This document shows positions 41,950-48,993 of a stretch of 64,000 bases of DNA, one piece after another. The notes below the pieces were generated by a model, which was given only the letters and a program-made list of their open reading frames with translations, was not told where the DNA came from and did not search any database. How positions within the stretch are numbered: the stretch's first letter is position 1; the number at the start of each line of letters is the position of its first letter. The position numbers and the translations under genes are program-made. The DNA comes from Magnetospirillum sp. ME-1 (GTDB lineage: Bacteria > Pseudomonadota > Alphaproteobacteria > Rhodospirillales > Magnetospirillaceae): positions 3,824,926 to 3,888,925 of the forward strand of contig NZ_CP015848.1 of NCBI RefSeq assembly GCF_002105535.1, read 5' to 3'.

Positions 41950-42960
41950 ATGGGTAAGTTCGCATTTCATGCCGCCGCCGCGGCGTTTGCCGTTTCGACC
42001 CTGGCGGCCGGTGCCGCCCATGCCGCCCCCAAGGCGGTGAACTGGGACAGTGTTCCCGCTTCCGAAACCATGCTGTTCTATCCCGGCCAGACCTCCATGG
42101 AATGGATCCTGACCGGCTCGGACCATGGCGGCGTGCGCGCCTTCAAGAAGGGCGACCGCTGCTTCGAATGCCATTCCCAGGAAGCCCAGGACATGGGCAC
42201 CAAGATGGTGACCGGCGCCAAGGCCGAAAAGACCCCCATTCCGGGCAAGCGCCCGGCCTTTCCGCTGAAGGTCAAGGCGGCCTATGACGCGGAGAACGTC
42301 TATCTTCGCCTGGAATTCCCCGCCGGCGCCCACGCCGACGTGCCCTTCGCCAAGGGCGGCAAGCTCGACCCCGACAACGAGGTCAAGGTCGCCATGATGA
42401 TCGACGGCGGCAAGGTGGACATGGCGGCCCGGTCCGGCTGCTGGACCAGCTGCCATTCCGACGCCCGCGACATGCCGACCGCGCCGGCCGCCGCCCAGCT
42501 CGGCGCCGCCAAGGGCATCGACACCAAGGCGGGCTATGTCACCAAGTACGTGCCGGAAAGCCGCACCCAGTTCGACACCGCCAAGCGCGACAACTGGGAC
42601 AAGGTGAAGCCCCAGGCCGATCTGGACGCCCTGTTGAAGGGCGGCGGGTTCCTGGAGCTGCTGCGCTGGAAGTCGTCGGGCGCCGCCGAGCAGGGCTATG
42701 TCCTGGCCGAGCGCGTGCTCAAGCCCGCCACCGACTTCACCGCCACCGGCAAGAAGGAAGGCGCCAACTGGGTGGTGACCATGAGCCGCAAGCTCAAGAG
42801 CGGCCAGCCGGGCTCGGTGGCGTTCGAACCGGGCAAGAGCTACGCCGTCGGCTTCGCCGTTCACGACGACTTCGCCAACGGCCGCTTCCACCACGTCTCC
42901 CTTGACCTCAAGCTCGGCCTCGACGCCGAGGGGGAAATCAAGGCGGTGAAGCTGCCCTAA
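41950..42960 (+). CDS. periplasmic haem protein, paralogue of the preceding C-terminal domain
   Basis: 336-residue exported protein (signal peptide MGKFAFHAAA..AAHA, 1-25). It is a soluble twin of the second domain of the upstream cytochrome: it shares VAMMIDGGKVDMAARSGCW, YVTKYVPESRTQFDT, EQGYVLAERVLKP and GRFHHVS, with CFECH at 71-75 and CWTSCH at 164-169. A tandem duplication followed by loss or gain of the tetraheme part explains the pair. It would be a diffusible partner or electron carrier. The substrate, if any, is unknown. Confidence 0.85.
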   Translation: MGKFAFHAAAAAFAVSTLAAGAAHAAPKAVNWDSVPASETMLFYPGQTSMEWILTGSDHGGVRAFKKGDRCFECHSQEAQDMGTKMVTGAKAEKTPIPGKRPAFPLKVKAAYDAENVYLRLEFPAGAHADVPFAKGGKLDPDNEVKVAMMIDGGKVDMAARSGCWTSCHSDARDMPTAPAAAQLGAAKGIDTKAGYVTKYVPESRTQFDTAKRDNWDKVKPQADLDALLKGGGFLELLRWKSSGAAEQGYVLAERVLKPATDFTATGKKEGANWVVTMSRKLKSGQPGSVAFEPGKSYAVGFAVHDDFANGRFHHVSLDLKLGLDAEGEIKAVKLP

Positions 42961-42981
42961 TCCCTGGGACGGAGGCCGGTC

Positions 42982-43314
42982 ATGACTCGTCGATTTCTGC
43001 TGAACCTTCTCGGCGGTGCGGCTGTGGTCCTGACCGGCCTGCCCGTCTGGGCGGGCGAGACCGCCCGGGTGGGCATGGACAAGAATCTGTTCGTTCCCCA
43101 GGTGCTGAAGATCAAGCCCGGCACCACGGTGGAATGGGTCAACGACGAAAAGCGCACCAGCCACAGCGTGTTCTTCGAGAAGGAAGGCCTGGCCGAATCC
43201 GACCGGCTGTTTCCGGGCGAAAGCTGGAAGCGGAGCTTCGACAAGGCGGGCACCTATCCCTACCGTTGCGGGCCGCATCCCGAAATGGTCGGAACCGTCG
43301 AAGTGGCGCCGTGA
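42982..43314 (+). CDS. periplasmic type I copper protein (cupredoxin)
   Basis: 110-residue plastocyanin/amicyanin-like protein with signal peptide (MTRRFLLNLL..PVWA, 1-24). Copper ligands are His61 (TSHSV), Cys96, His99 and Met102 (YRCGPHPEM). The Arg-Arg near the start is Tat-like but lacks the full motif. It is a likely electron donor to NirS, the role played by azurin or pseudoazurin in other denitrifiers. It lies 21 bases after the haem protein gene; its stop TGA overlaps a possible GTG start of nirE. Confidence 0.88.
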   Translation: MTRRFLLNLLGGAAVVLTGLPVWAGETARVGMDKNLFVPQVLKIKPGTTVEWVNDEKRTSHSVFFEKEGLAESDRLFPGESWKRSFDKAGTYPYRCGPHPEMVGTVEVAP

Positions 43315-43337
43315 GCGACAGGGGGAATGGGGGCGAC

Positions 43338-44111
43338 ATGGCCGATGATGTGAGGCCGCTGGTTCATCTGGTGGGAGCGGGGCCGGGCGACCCCGACCTG
43401 CTGACGGTCAAGGCTCTGCGCCTGATCCAGTCGGCGGACGTGGTGGTCTATGACCGTCTGGTGGGCGACGGCATTCTCGACCTCATTCCGGCGGGCACCA
43501 CCCGCATCTGCGTCGGCAAGGAGAAGGGGCGCCACCTGCTGCCCCAGGATCAGATCAACGATCTGCTGGTCAGTCTGGCGCGGCCCGGCCGCCGGGTGGT
43601 GCGCCTCAAGGGCGGCGACCCCTACGTCTTCGGGCGCGGTGGCGAGGAAGCCATGTATCTGGCCGGCTACGGCATCGCCACCGAGGTGGTGCCGGGCATC
43701 ACCGCCGCCGCCGGCTGCGCCGCCGCCACCGGCATTCCGCTGACCCATCGCGAGGTGGCGCGCTCGGTCCGTCTGGTCACCGGCCATCTGCGCGACGACC
43801 AGAGCCTGGACCTGGACTGGGAGCGTCTGGCCGACCCCTCCTGCACCCTGGTGGTGTATATGGGGGTGGGCACCGCCGGGCTGATTTCCCAGGGACTGAT
43901 CAAGGCCGGTCTCGACCCCGCCACCCCGGCGGCGGTGGTGGAAAAGGGCACCACGGCGGCCCAGCGGGTGCTGCGCGGCACCCTGGCCGAACTGGAAGCC
44001 AACGTCGCCCGCTGGCAGGTGGAGCCGCCCGCCTTGCTGATCATCGGCCGCGTGGTGGCCCTGGCCGCCGAGCAGGAGGTCGCCGAGTGGCGCGGCGCCG
44101 TCGAGGCGTGA
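43338..44111 (+). CDS. nirE: uroporphyrinogen-III C-methyltransferase for haem d1 (NirE)
   Basis: 257-residue SAM-dependent enzyme converting uroporphyrinogen III to precorrin-2, the first step to haem d1. Motifs: VHLVGAGPGDPDLLTVKALRLI, VVYDRLV, RLKGGDPYVFGRGGEEA, VVPGITAAAGCAAATGIPLTHR, VVYMGV, and VEKGTTAAQRV. Position in the nir operon favours NirE over CobA. The ATG 43338 follows GGGGG; an in-frame GTG at 43311, overlapping the cupredoxin stop, would add nine residues. Confidence 0.92.
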   Translation: MADDVRPLVHLVGAGPGDPDLLTVKALRLIQSADVVVYDRLVGDGILDLIPAGTTRICVGKEKGRHLLPQDQINDLLVSLARPGRRVVRLKGGDPYVFGRGGEEAMYLAGYGIATEVVPGITAAAGCAAATGIPLTHREVARSVRLVTGHLRDDQSLDLDWERLADPSCTLVVYMGVGTAGLISQGLIKAGLDPATPAAVVEKGTTAAQRVLRGTLAELEANVARWQVEPPALLIIGRVVALAAEQEVAEWRGAVEA

Positions 44112-44200
44112 GGTTGTTGTCGTTCCAAACTCTTGCTCAACGTCAAGCCAAAGCCGGGCCGGGAATGCTATTCCTCGCTTAGCCTGTGGGAGGGCTGAGG

Positions 44201-44575
44201 ATGCGTATGCTCGGGGCACTGACGGGTGCGATGGCGGTATTGCTGGCGGCGGGACCGTCAATGGCTGAGGTCGCGCCTGCGCGCTCAGGGGCTGAGGTCG
44301 CGCCTGCGCGCTCAGGGGCCGAGATCGCGCCTTCGCGTCAGGCGAAACTGAAGGACATGGTGGACCAGGATTGCGGTTCGTGCCACGGCATGACCCGCCA
44401 GGGCGGCCTGGGCTCGCCCCTGCTGGCCGAAGACCTGAACAAGCTGTCGGCCGAGGCGGTGATCGAGACCATTCTGGAAGGCCGCCCCGGCACCCCCATG
44501 CCGCCGTGGAAGGCCATGCTGAGCCGGGAAGAGGCCGCCTGGATCGCCGCCTATCTGATGGGAGAGATGAAATGA
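44201..44575 (+). CDS. nirC: small periplasmic c-type cytochrome NirC
   Basis: 124-residue cytochrome: signal peptide to about residue 22 (PSMA), one haem motif CGSCH (58-62) and a Met ligand candidate in PGTPMPPW. NirC carries electrons in haem d1 maturation and to NirS. Between the signal peptide and the haem domain lies an in-frame tandem repeat, GAEVAPARS, encoded by 27-bp DNA repeats. The start ATG 44201 follows GGGAGGG. Its stop overlaps the nirF ATG (ATGA). Confidence 0.88.
   Translation: MRMLGALTGAMAVLLAAGPSMAEVAPARSGAEVAPARSGAEIAPSRQAKLKDMVDQDCGSCHGMTRQGGLGSPLLAEDLNKLSAEAVIETILEGRPGTPMPPWKAMLSREEAAWIAAYLMGEMK
44264..44331 (+). repeat. 27-bp tandem repeat inside nirC
   Basis: Two exact 27-base copies (44264-44290 and 44291-44317, beginning GCTGAGGTCGCGCCTGCGCG) and a diverged partial third copy (44318-44331). 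They add nine residues each to the mature N-terminus of NirC, before the haem domain. Exact identity suggests recent duplication and possible copy-number variation between strains. Confidence 0.88.
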
Positions 44576-45846
44576 TCCATCCAGCCTGTCATCCCGAGCG
44601 CAAGCGAGGGATCTCATCCTGGCGCGTCTTTTCCGGTTTGGCACCGATGGTCCAGGCGGAGATTCCTCGCCTGCGGCTCGGAATGACGCGGATGGCCGCC
44701 CTCGTCGGCCTCGGCCTGCTGTCGGCCTGCCAGCCCGCGCTGCGCGGCACCGGCGACCTGGGGCTGGTGGTGGAGCGCGCCGACGGCCGTCTGATGGTGG
44801 TGGAGAACAGCACGTCCACCAAGCTGGCCAGCGTCGCCGGCCTGGGCGATCTGTCCCACGCCGCCCTGGTCTATTCCCGCGACCAGCGCTTCGCCTATGT
44901 GTTCGGCCGCGACGGCGGGCTCACCAAGGTGGACATGCTGACCGGGACCATCGCCGGGCGGGTGATGCAATCGGGCAATTCCATCGGCGGCGCCATCTCC
45001 CAGGACGGCACCCTGGTGGCGGTGGCCAATTACACGCCGGGCGGCATCAAGGTGTTCGACGCCGCCACCCTGGCCCAGGTGGCCGACATTCCCGCCATGG
45101 GCGCCGACGGCAAGGCCAGCAAGGTGATCGGCATCGCCGATCTGTCGGGGCGGCGGTTCATCTACACGCTTTATGACGCGGGCGAGATCTGGATCGCCGA
45201 TCTGTCCGACCTGAAATCCCCGAAGATCACCAAGCACACCAATATCGGCAAGCTGCCCTATGACGCGCTGATCACCGGCGACGGCCGCTGGTACCTGGCC
45301 GGGCTGTTCGGCGAGGACGGCATCGCCATGCTCGATCTGTGGAACCCGGACAAGGGGGTGCGGCGCATCCTCGACCATTACGGCAAGGGGAAAGAGGCCC
45401 TGCCGGTCTACAAGATGCCCCATCTGCGCGGCTGGGCGGTGGCCGGCGACGAGGTGTGGCTGCCCGCCATCGGCCACCATCAGGTGCTGGTGGTGGACAA
45501 GGGAAAGTGGACGGAAAAGGCCCGGGTCGATCTGGCGGGCCAGCCGGTCTTCGCCATGGCGCGGCCCGACGGACGGCAGGTGTGGGTCAACTTCGCCGTT
45601 CCCGATTATTCCAAGGTCCAGGTGATCGACACCCAGACCAAGAAAGTGATCAAGACCCTGGAACCGGGGCTGGCCATCCTGCACATGGAATTCACCCCCA
45701 AGGGCGAGCGGGTGTGGCTGTCGGCCAGGGATTCCGACAAGGTGGTGGTCTACGACACCGAGACCCTGGAGCAGGTGGCGGAAATTCCGGCGTCGCGGCC
45801 CAGCGGCATCTTCTTCACCAATCGCGCCCACAAGACGGGGCTCTAG
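44572..45846 (+). CDS. nirF: haem d1 biosynthesis protein NirF
   Basis: 424 residues from the coupled ATG 44572, or 387 from the ATG at 44683. NirF is a d1-type eight-bladed propeller that binds the haem d1 precursor in the periplasm. The lipoprotein-like signal MAALVGLGLLSACQ begins at residue 41 of the long form, and the propeller follows (GDLGLVVERADGRLMVVEN, FAYVFGRDGGLTKVDM). The start at 44572 overlaps the nirC stop and has GGGAGAG before it, but residues 6-38 are encoded by palindromic element E. The true N-terminus is therefore unsettled: an element-derived extension, or re-initiation at 44683 or 44692. Confidence 0.85.
   Translation: MIHPACHPERKRGISSWRVFSGLAPMVQAEIPRLRLGMTRMAALVGLGLLSACQPALRGTGDLGLVVERADGRLMVVENSTSTKLASVAGLGDLSHAALVYSRDQRFAYVFGRDGGLTKVDMLTGTIAGRVMQSGNSIGGAISQDGTLVAVANYTPGGIKVFDAATLAQVADIPAMGADGKASKVIGIADLSGRRFIYTLYDAGEIWIADLSDLKSPKITKHTNIGKLPYDALITGDGRWYLAGLFGEDGIAMLDLWNPDKGVRRILDHYGKGKEALPVYKMPHLRGWAVAGDEVWLPAIGHHQVLVVDKGKWTEKARVDLAGQPVFAMARPDGRQVWVNFAVPDYSKVQVIDTQTKKVIKTLEPGLAILHMEFTPKGERVWLSARDSDKVVVYDTETLEQVAEIPASRPSGIFFTNRAHKTGL
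44588..44687. repeat. palindromic repeat element, copy E (inside the nirF 5' end)
   Basis: 100-bp copy, GTCATCCCGAG to CTCGGAATGAC, 13 bases after the coupled nirF ATG. It keeps the reading frame open and encodes CHPERKRGISSW at its left and RLRLGMT at its right arm. The hairpin would form in the middle of the nirC-nirF message. Confidence 0.85.
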
Positions 45847-45848
45847 CC

Positions 45849-46298
45849 ATGGATCACCTCGACCAGAGGCTCCTGAACGAGTTTCAGCAGGACTTTCCGC
45901 TGGAGTCGCGGCCCTATGCCGTGCTGGGCGAGCGGCTGGGCATGGACGAGGACGAGGTCATGGACCGCCTGGCGCGCCTGACGCGGGGCGGCTCCATCAG
46001 CCGGGTGGGCGCGGTGTTCCGTCCCCACACGGTGGGCGGCTCGACGCTGGCGGCCATGGCGGTTCCCGCCCATCGCCTGGAAGAGGTGGCCGAATTGGTC
46101 AACGCCTTCGGCGAGGTCAACCACAATTACCAGCGCGAGCACCGCCTGAACCTGTGGTTCGTGGTGACCGCGCCCACCAAGGCGCGGGTGGCCGAGGTGC
46201 TGGACGAGATTTCCCAAAGTACCGGGCTCCAGGTCCTCGACCTGCCGCTGCTCGAACATTTCCACATCGATCTGGGATTCGACCTCAAATGGTCTTAA
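45849..46298 (+). CDS. nirD: sirohaem decarboxylase subunit NirD (AsnC-like)
   Basis: 149-residue AsnC/Lrp-like protein: winged HTH-like N-terminus (LDQRLLNEFQQDFPLESRPYAVLGERLGM) and alpha-beta C-terminal domain (NHNYQREHRLNLWFVVTAP). NirDLGH together remove the acetate side chains of sirohaem to give 12,18-didecarboxysirohaem on the way to haem d1. Assigned NirD rather than NirG by position (first of four) and length. Two bases after the nirF stop; overlaps nirL by ten bases. Confidence 0.85.
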   Translation: MDHLDQRLLNEFQQDFPLESRPYAVLGERLGMDEDEVMDRLARLTRGGSISRVGAVFRPHTVGGSTLAAMAVPAHRLEEVAELVNAFGEVNHNYQREHRLNLWFVVTAPTKARVAEVLDEISQSTGLQVLDLPLLEHFHIDLGFDLKWS

Positions 46299-46792
46299 AC
46301 GACGCAGATCACGCCCTGGTTTCGGTCCTGGCCGAGGGCCTGCCCCTGGTCTCCCATCCCTACCGGGCCATCGGCTCCCAGTTGGGCATGGACGAGGCCG
46401 AGGTGATCGCCCGCATCCAGGCCATGCGGGACGCGGGCATCATCCGCCGTTTCGGCATCATCGTCCGCCACCACGAACTGGGCTTCAAGGCCAACGCCAT
46501 GTCGGTGTGGAGCATCCCCGACGGCGTGGTCAGCGAGATCGGCCGCCGTCTCGGCGACGCGCCCGAGGTGACGCTGTGCTACCGCCGGCCGCCCCGGCTG
46601 CCTGACTGGCCCTACAACCTGTTCTGCATGATCCACGGCCGCGACCGGGCGGCGGTGGAGGAGACCATCCGGGCTCTGGTGCAACGTTTCGATCTGGCCC
46701 AGTATCCCCACGCCGTGCTGTTCTCCACCCGGCGGTTCAAGCAGACCGGCGCGCGCTACGGCCGGCCCATCCCGCGGGCGGCGGCGGAGTAG
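46289..46792 (+). CDS. nirL: sirohaem decarboxylase subunit NirL (AsnC-like)
   Basis: 167-residue member of the NirL/H type. The segment IIRRFGIIVRHHELGFKANAMSVW has the Arg-Arg-x-Gly and His residues implicated in binding and decarboxylating sirohaem, and CYRRPPRLPDWPYNLFCMIHG is diagnostic of this subtype. It pairs with a NirD/G-type subunit. Start ATG 46289 lies inside the nirD end. Second of four related genes, so nirL by order and length. Confidence 0.85.
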   Translation: MVLNDADHALVSVLAEGLPLVSHPYRAIGSQLGMDEAEVIARIQAMRDAGIIRRFGIIVRHHELGFKANAMSVWSIPDGVVSEIGRRLGDAPEVTLCYRRPPRLPDWPYNLFCMIHGRDRAAVEETIRALVQRFDLAQYPHAVLFSTRRFKQTGARYGRPIPRAAAE

Positions 46793-46804
46793 GGGGAAGG
46801 GAAC

Positions 46805-47248
46805 ATGGACGACATCGACCGCGCCATCATCAATTCCCTGCAGGGCGGCTTTCCCATCTGCGACCAGCCGTTCTCGGCCATCGCCGAGCCCCTGGGCCTG
46901 ACCGGATCGAAGCTTCTGGCCCGTATCCGCAAGCTGAAGGACGCGGGCGTCATCTCGCGTTTCGGCCCCATGTGGCATGCCGAGCGGATGGGCGGCGAAC
47001 TGACGCTGACCGCCATGAAGGTGCCCCAGGAGCGCTTCGAGGAAGTGGCGGACATCGTCAATTCCTTTCCCGAGGTGGCGCACAATTACGCCCGCGAGCA
47101 CGCGCTGAACATGTGGTTCGTGGTGGCCACCGAAAAGCCCGGCCGCAAGGCCGAGGTGCTGGCCGAGATCGAGACGCGGACGGGCATCGAAGTTCACGAC
47201 ATGCCCAAGATTCAGGAATTCTACGTGGGACTGAGGTTCGAGGCATGA
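46805..47248 (+). CDS. nirG: sirohaem decarboxylase subunit NirG (AsnC-like)
   Basis: 147-residue protein of the NirD/G type, closely related to nirD in this window (both have HNYxREHxLNxWFVV and an I.E.....V.D.P...F.... end). It has ISRFGPMWHAERMGGELTL where the L/H type has the RRxG...H motif, so it is probably the structural partner. Third of the four, hence nirG. It follows nirL by 12 bases after GGGGGAAGGG and overlaps nirH by four bases. Confidence 0.85.
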   Translation: MDDIDRAIINSLQGGFPICDQPFSAIAEPLGLTGSKLLARIRKLKDAGVISRFGPMWHAERMGGELTLTAMKVPQERFEEVADIVNSFPEVAHNYAREHALNMWFVVATEKPGRKAEVLAEIETRTGIEVHDMPKIQEFYVGLRFEA

Positions 47249-47724
47249 CCACCACCTTGGATCCCATCGACCGGGCCATCGTCGTCGCCACCCAGGACGG
47301 GCTGCCGCTGATGGACAGGCCCTATCACGAGGTGGCGCGCCAGGTGGGCATCTCGCCCGACGAGGTGATGAACCGCATGGAGCGCATGCTCCATGACGGC
47401 GTCATCCGCCGCATCGGCGTGGTGCCCAACCACTATGCGCTCGGCTACAAGTTCAACGGCATGACCGTGTGGGACGTGGCCGACGAGGATATCGCCGAGG
47501 CGGGGCGCCGGGTGGGCGAGCTGGATTTCGTCAGCCATTGCTACCACCGGCCGCGCCATTTGCCAGACTGGCCCTATTCCCTGTTCGCCATGATTCACGC
47601 CAAGGAGAAGGCCGACGCCGATTCCCTGGTCCAACGGGTGGCAGACGCCCTGGGGTCCTTGTCGCACGGCCACATGGTGCTGTTCTCGTCGCGCATTCTC
47701 AAGAAGACCGGCCTTCGGCTGTAG
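47245..47724 (+). CDS. nirH: sirohaem decarboxylase subunit NirH (AsnC-like)
   Basis: 159-residue NirL/H-type protein: VIRRIGVVPNHYALGYKFNGMTVWDV carries the catalytic-type Arg-Arg-x-Gly and His residues, and CYHRPRHLPDWPYSLFAMIHAKEK matches nirL. Fourth of the set, so nirH. The ATG overlaps the nirG stop (ATGA). All four subunits are separate here, as in Pseudomonas, not fused as in some denitrifiers. Confidence 0.86.
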   Translation: MTTTLDPIDRAIVVATQDGLPLMDRPYHEVARQVGISPDEVMNRMERMLHDGVIRRIGVVPNHYALGYKFNGMTVWDVADEDIAEAGRRVGELDFVSHCYHRPRHLPDWPYSLFAMIHAKEKADADSLVQRVADALGSLSHGHMVLFSSRILKKTGLRL

Positions 47725-47735
47725 GAGTTCGCCCC

Positions 47736-48878
47736 TTGTTCCGCGTTTCCCAGTTCATGCACGAACTCGTCGCCCCCAGCCCGGTGGGGCCGCGCCGCGA
47801 TCCGCCCGGCCCGGTGGTGATCTGGAACCTGATCCGGCGCTGCAACCTCACCTGCAAGCATTGCTATTCCATCTCGGCCGACAAGGATTTCGCAGGCGAA
47901 CTCTCCACCGACGAGGTGTTCGGCGTGATGAAGGACCTGAAGTCCTTCCGCGTGCCGGTGCTGATCCTGTCGGGGGGCGAGCCCCTGCTACGCCCCGATA
48001 TCTTCGACATCGCCATCCGCGCCAGGGAGATGGGCTTCTATACCGCGCTGTCCTCCAACGGCACCCTGATCGACGAGCAAGTAGCCGACCGCATCGCCGA
48101 GATCGGCTTCAATTACGTCGGCATCAGCATCGACGGCATCGATGCCACCCATGACCGCTTCCGGGCGCGCCAGGGGGCCTTCGCCGAATCCATGGGCGGC
48201 ATCCGCCGTTGCGTCAAAAGGGGCGTCAAGGTGGGGCTGCGCTTCACCATGACCATGGACAACGCCGCCGAACTGCCCCAGGTGATCGATCTGATGGAAA
48301 GTGAAGGGGTGGCCAAGTTCTACTTCTCGCACCTGAACTATGCCGGGCGCGGCAACAAGAACCGCCTGGACGACGCCACCGTGCAGGTGACCCGCAATTC
48401 CATGGATTACCTGTTCGACGTCGCCTGGGCCCATGCCTCGGCGGGACGCGAGCGGGAATTCGTCACCGGCAACAACGACGCCGACGGCCCCTATTTCCTG
48501 TCCTGGGTCCGGCGCAACCACCCGGACAAGGCCGACCACATCGCGGGCAAGCTGCGTCAGTGGGGCGGTAACGCCTCTGGCATCAACGTCGCCAACATCG
48601 ACAACCTGGGCGAGGTCCACCCCGACACCATGTGGTGGAACCATAACCTTGGCAATGTGCGCGACCGGCCGTTCTCCGCCATCTGGCCCGATACGTCCGA
48701 CGCGCTGATGGCGGGTCTCAAGGTCCGTCCCCGGCCGGTGGAAGGGCGGTGTGCGGCCTGCGCCTATCTCGACATGTGCAACGGCAACACGCGGGTGCGG
48801 GCGCAAAGGGTGACCGGCAACGCCTGGGCCGAGGATCCTGGCTGTTACCTGAGCGACGAGGAGATCGGGCTGACATGA
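47736..48878 (+). CDS. nirJ: haem d1 synthesis radical SAM enzyme NirJ
   Basis: 380-residue radical SAM/SPASM enzyme that replaces propionate side chains of didecarboxysirohaem by oxo groups. The cluster motif CNLTCKHC is at 36-43, LILSGGEPLLRPD binds SAM, and the C-terminal SPASM cysteines are in CAACAYLDMCNG and DPGCYL. The start is a TTG at 47736 (MFRVSQFMHEL after initiation), placed after TAGGAG; the first in-frame ATG comes seven codons later. Its TGA overlaps an ATG (48875) at the nirN junction. Confidence 0.92.
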   Translation: MFRVSQFMHELVAPSPVGPRRDPPGPVVIWNLIRRCNLTCKHCYSISADKDFAGELSTDEVFGVMKDLKSFRVPVLILSGGEPLLRPDIFDIAIRAREMGFYTALSSNGTLIDEQVADRIAEIGFNYVGISIDGIDATHDRFRARQGAFAESMGGIRRCVKRGVKVGLRFTMTMDNAAELPQVIDLMESEGVAKFYFSHLNYAGRGNKNRLDDATVQVTRNSMDYLFDVAWAHASAGREREFVTGNNDADGPYFLSWVRRNHPDKADHIAGKLRQWGGNASGINVANIDNLGEVHPDTMWWNHNLGNVRDRPFSAIWPDTSDALMAGLKVRPRPVEGRCAACAYLDMCNGNTRVRAQRVTGNAWAEDPGCYLSDEEIGLT

Positions 48879-48891
48879 GTATTTCCGACCT

Positions 48892-48993
48892 GTCATCCCG
48901 AGCCTTGCGAGGGATCTCCGCCTGTTCCGCCGTGCGGGTTTTGTGGAGGCGTACCAGGATGAGATCCCTCCTCCCGATGGTCGTCGGGATGAC
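48892..48993. repeat. palindromic repeat element, copy F (at the nirJ/nirN junction)
   Basis: 102-bp copy, GTCATCCCGAG to TCGGGATGAC, starting 14 bases after the coupled ATG at 48875. Its right arm encodes MRSLLPMVVGMT, the first half of the nirN signal peptide. The reading frame stays open across the entire element. Confidence 0.87.

Noticed and set aside
44264-44331. Possible CRISPR-like direct repeats in nirC
   Set aside because: The 27-bp copies are directly adjacent with no spacers and are translated in-frame.
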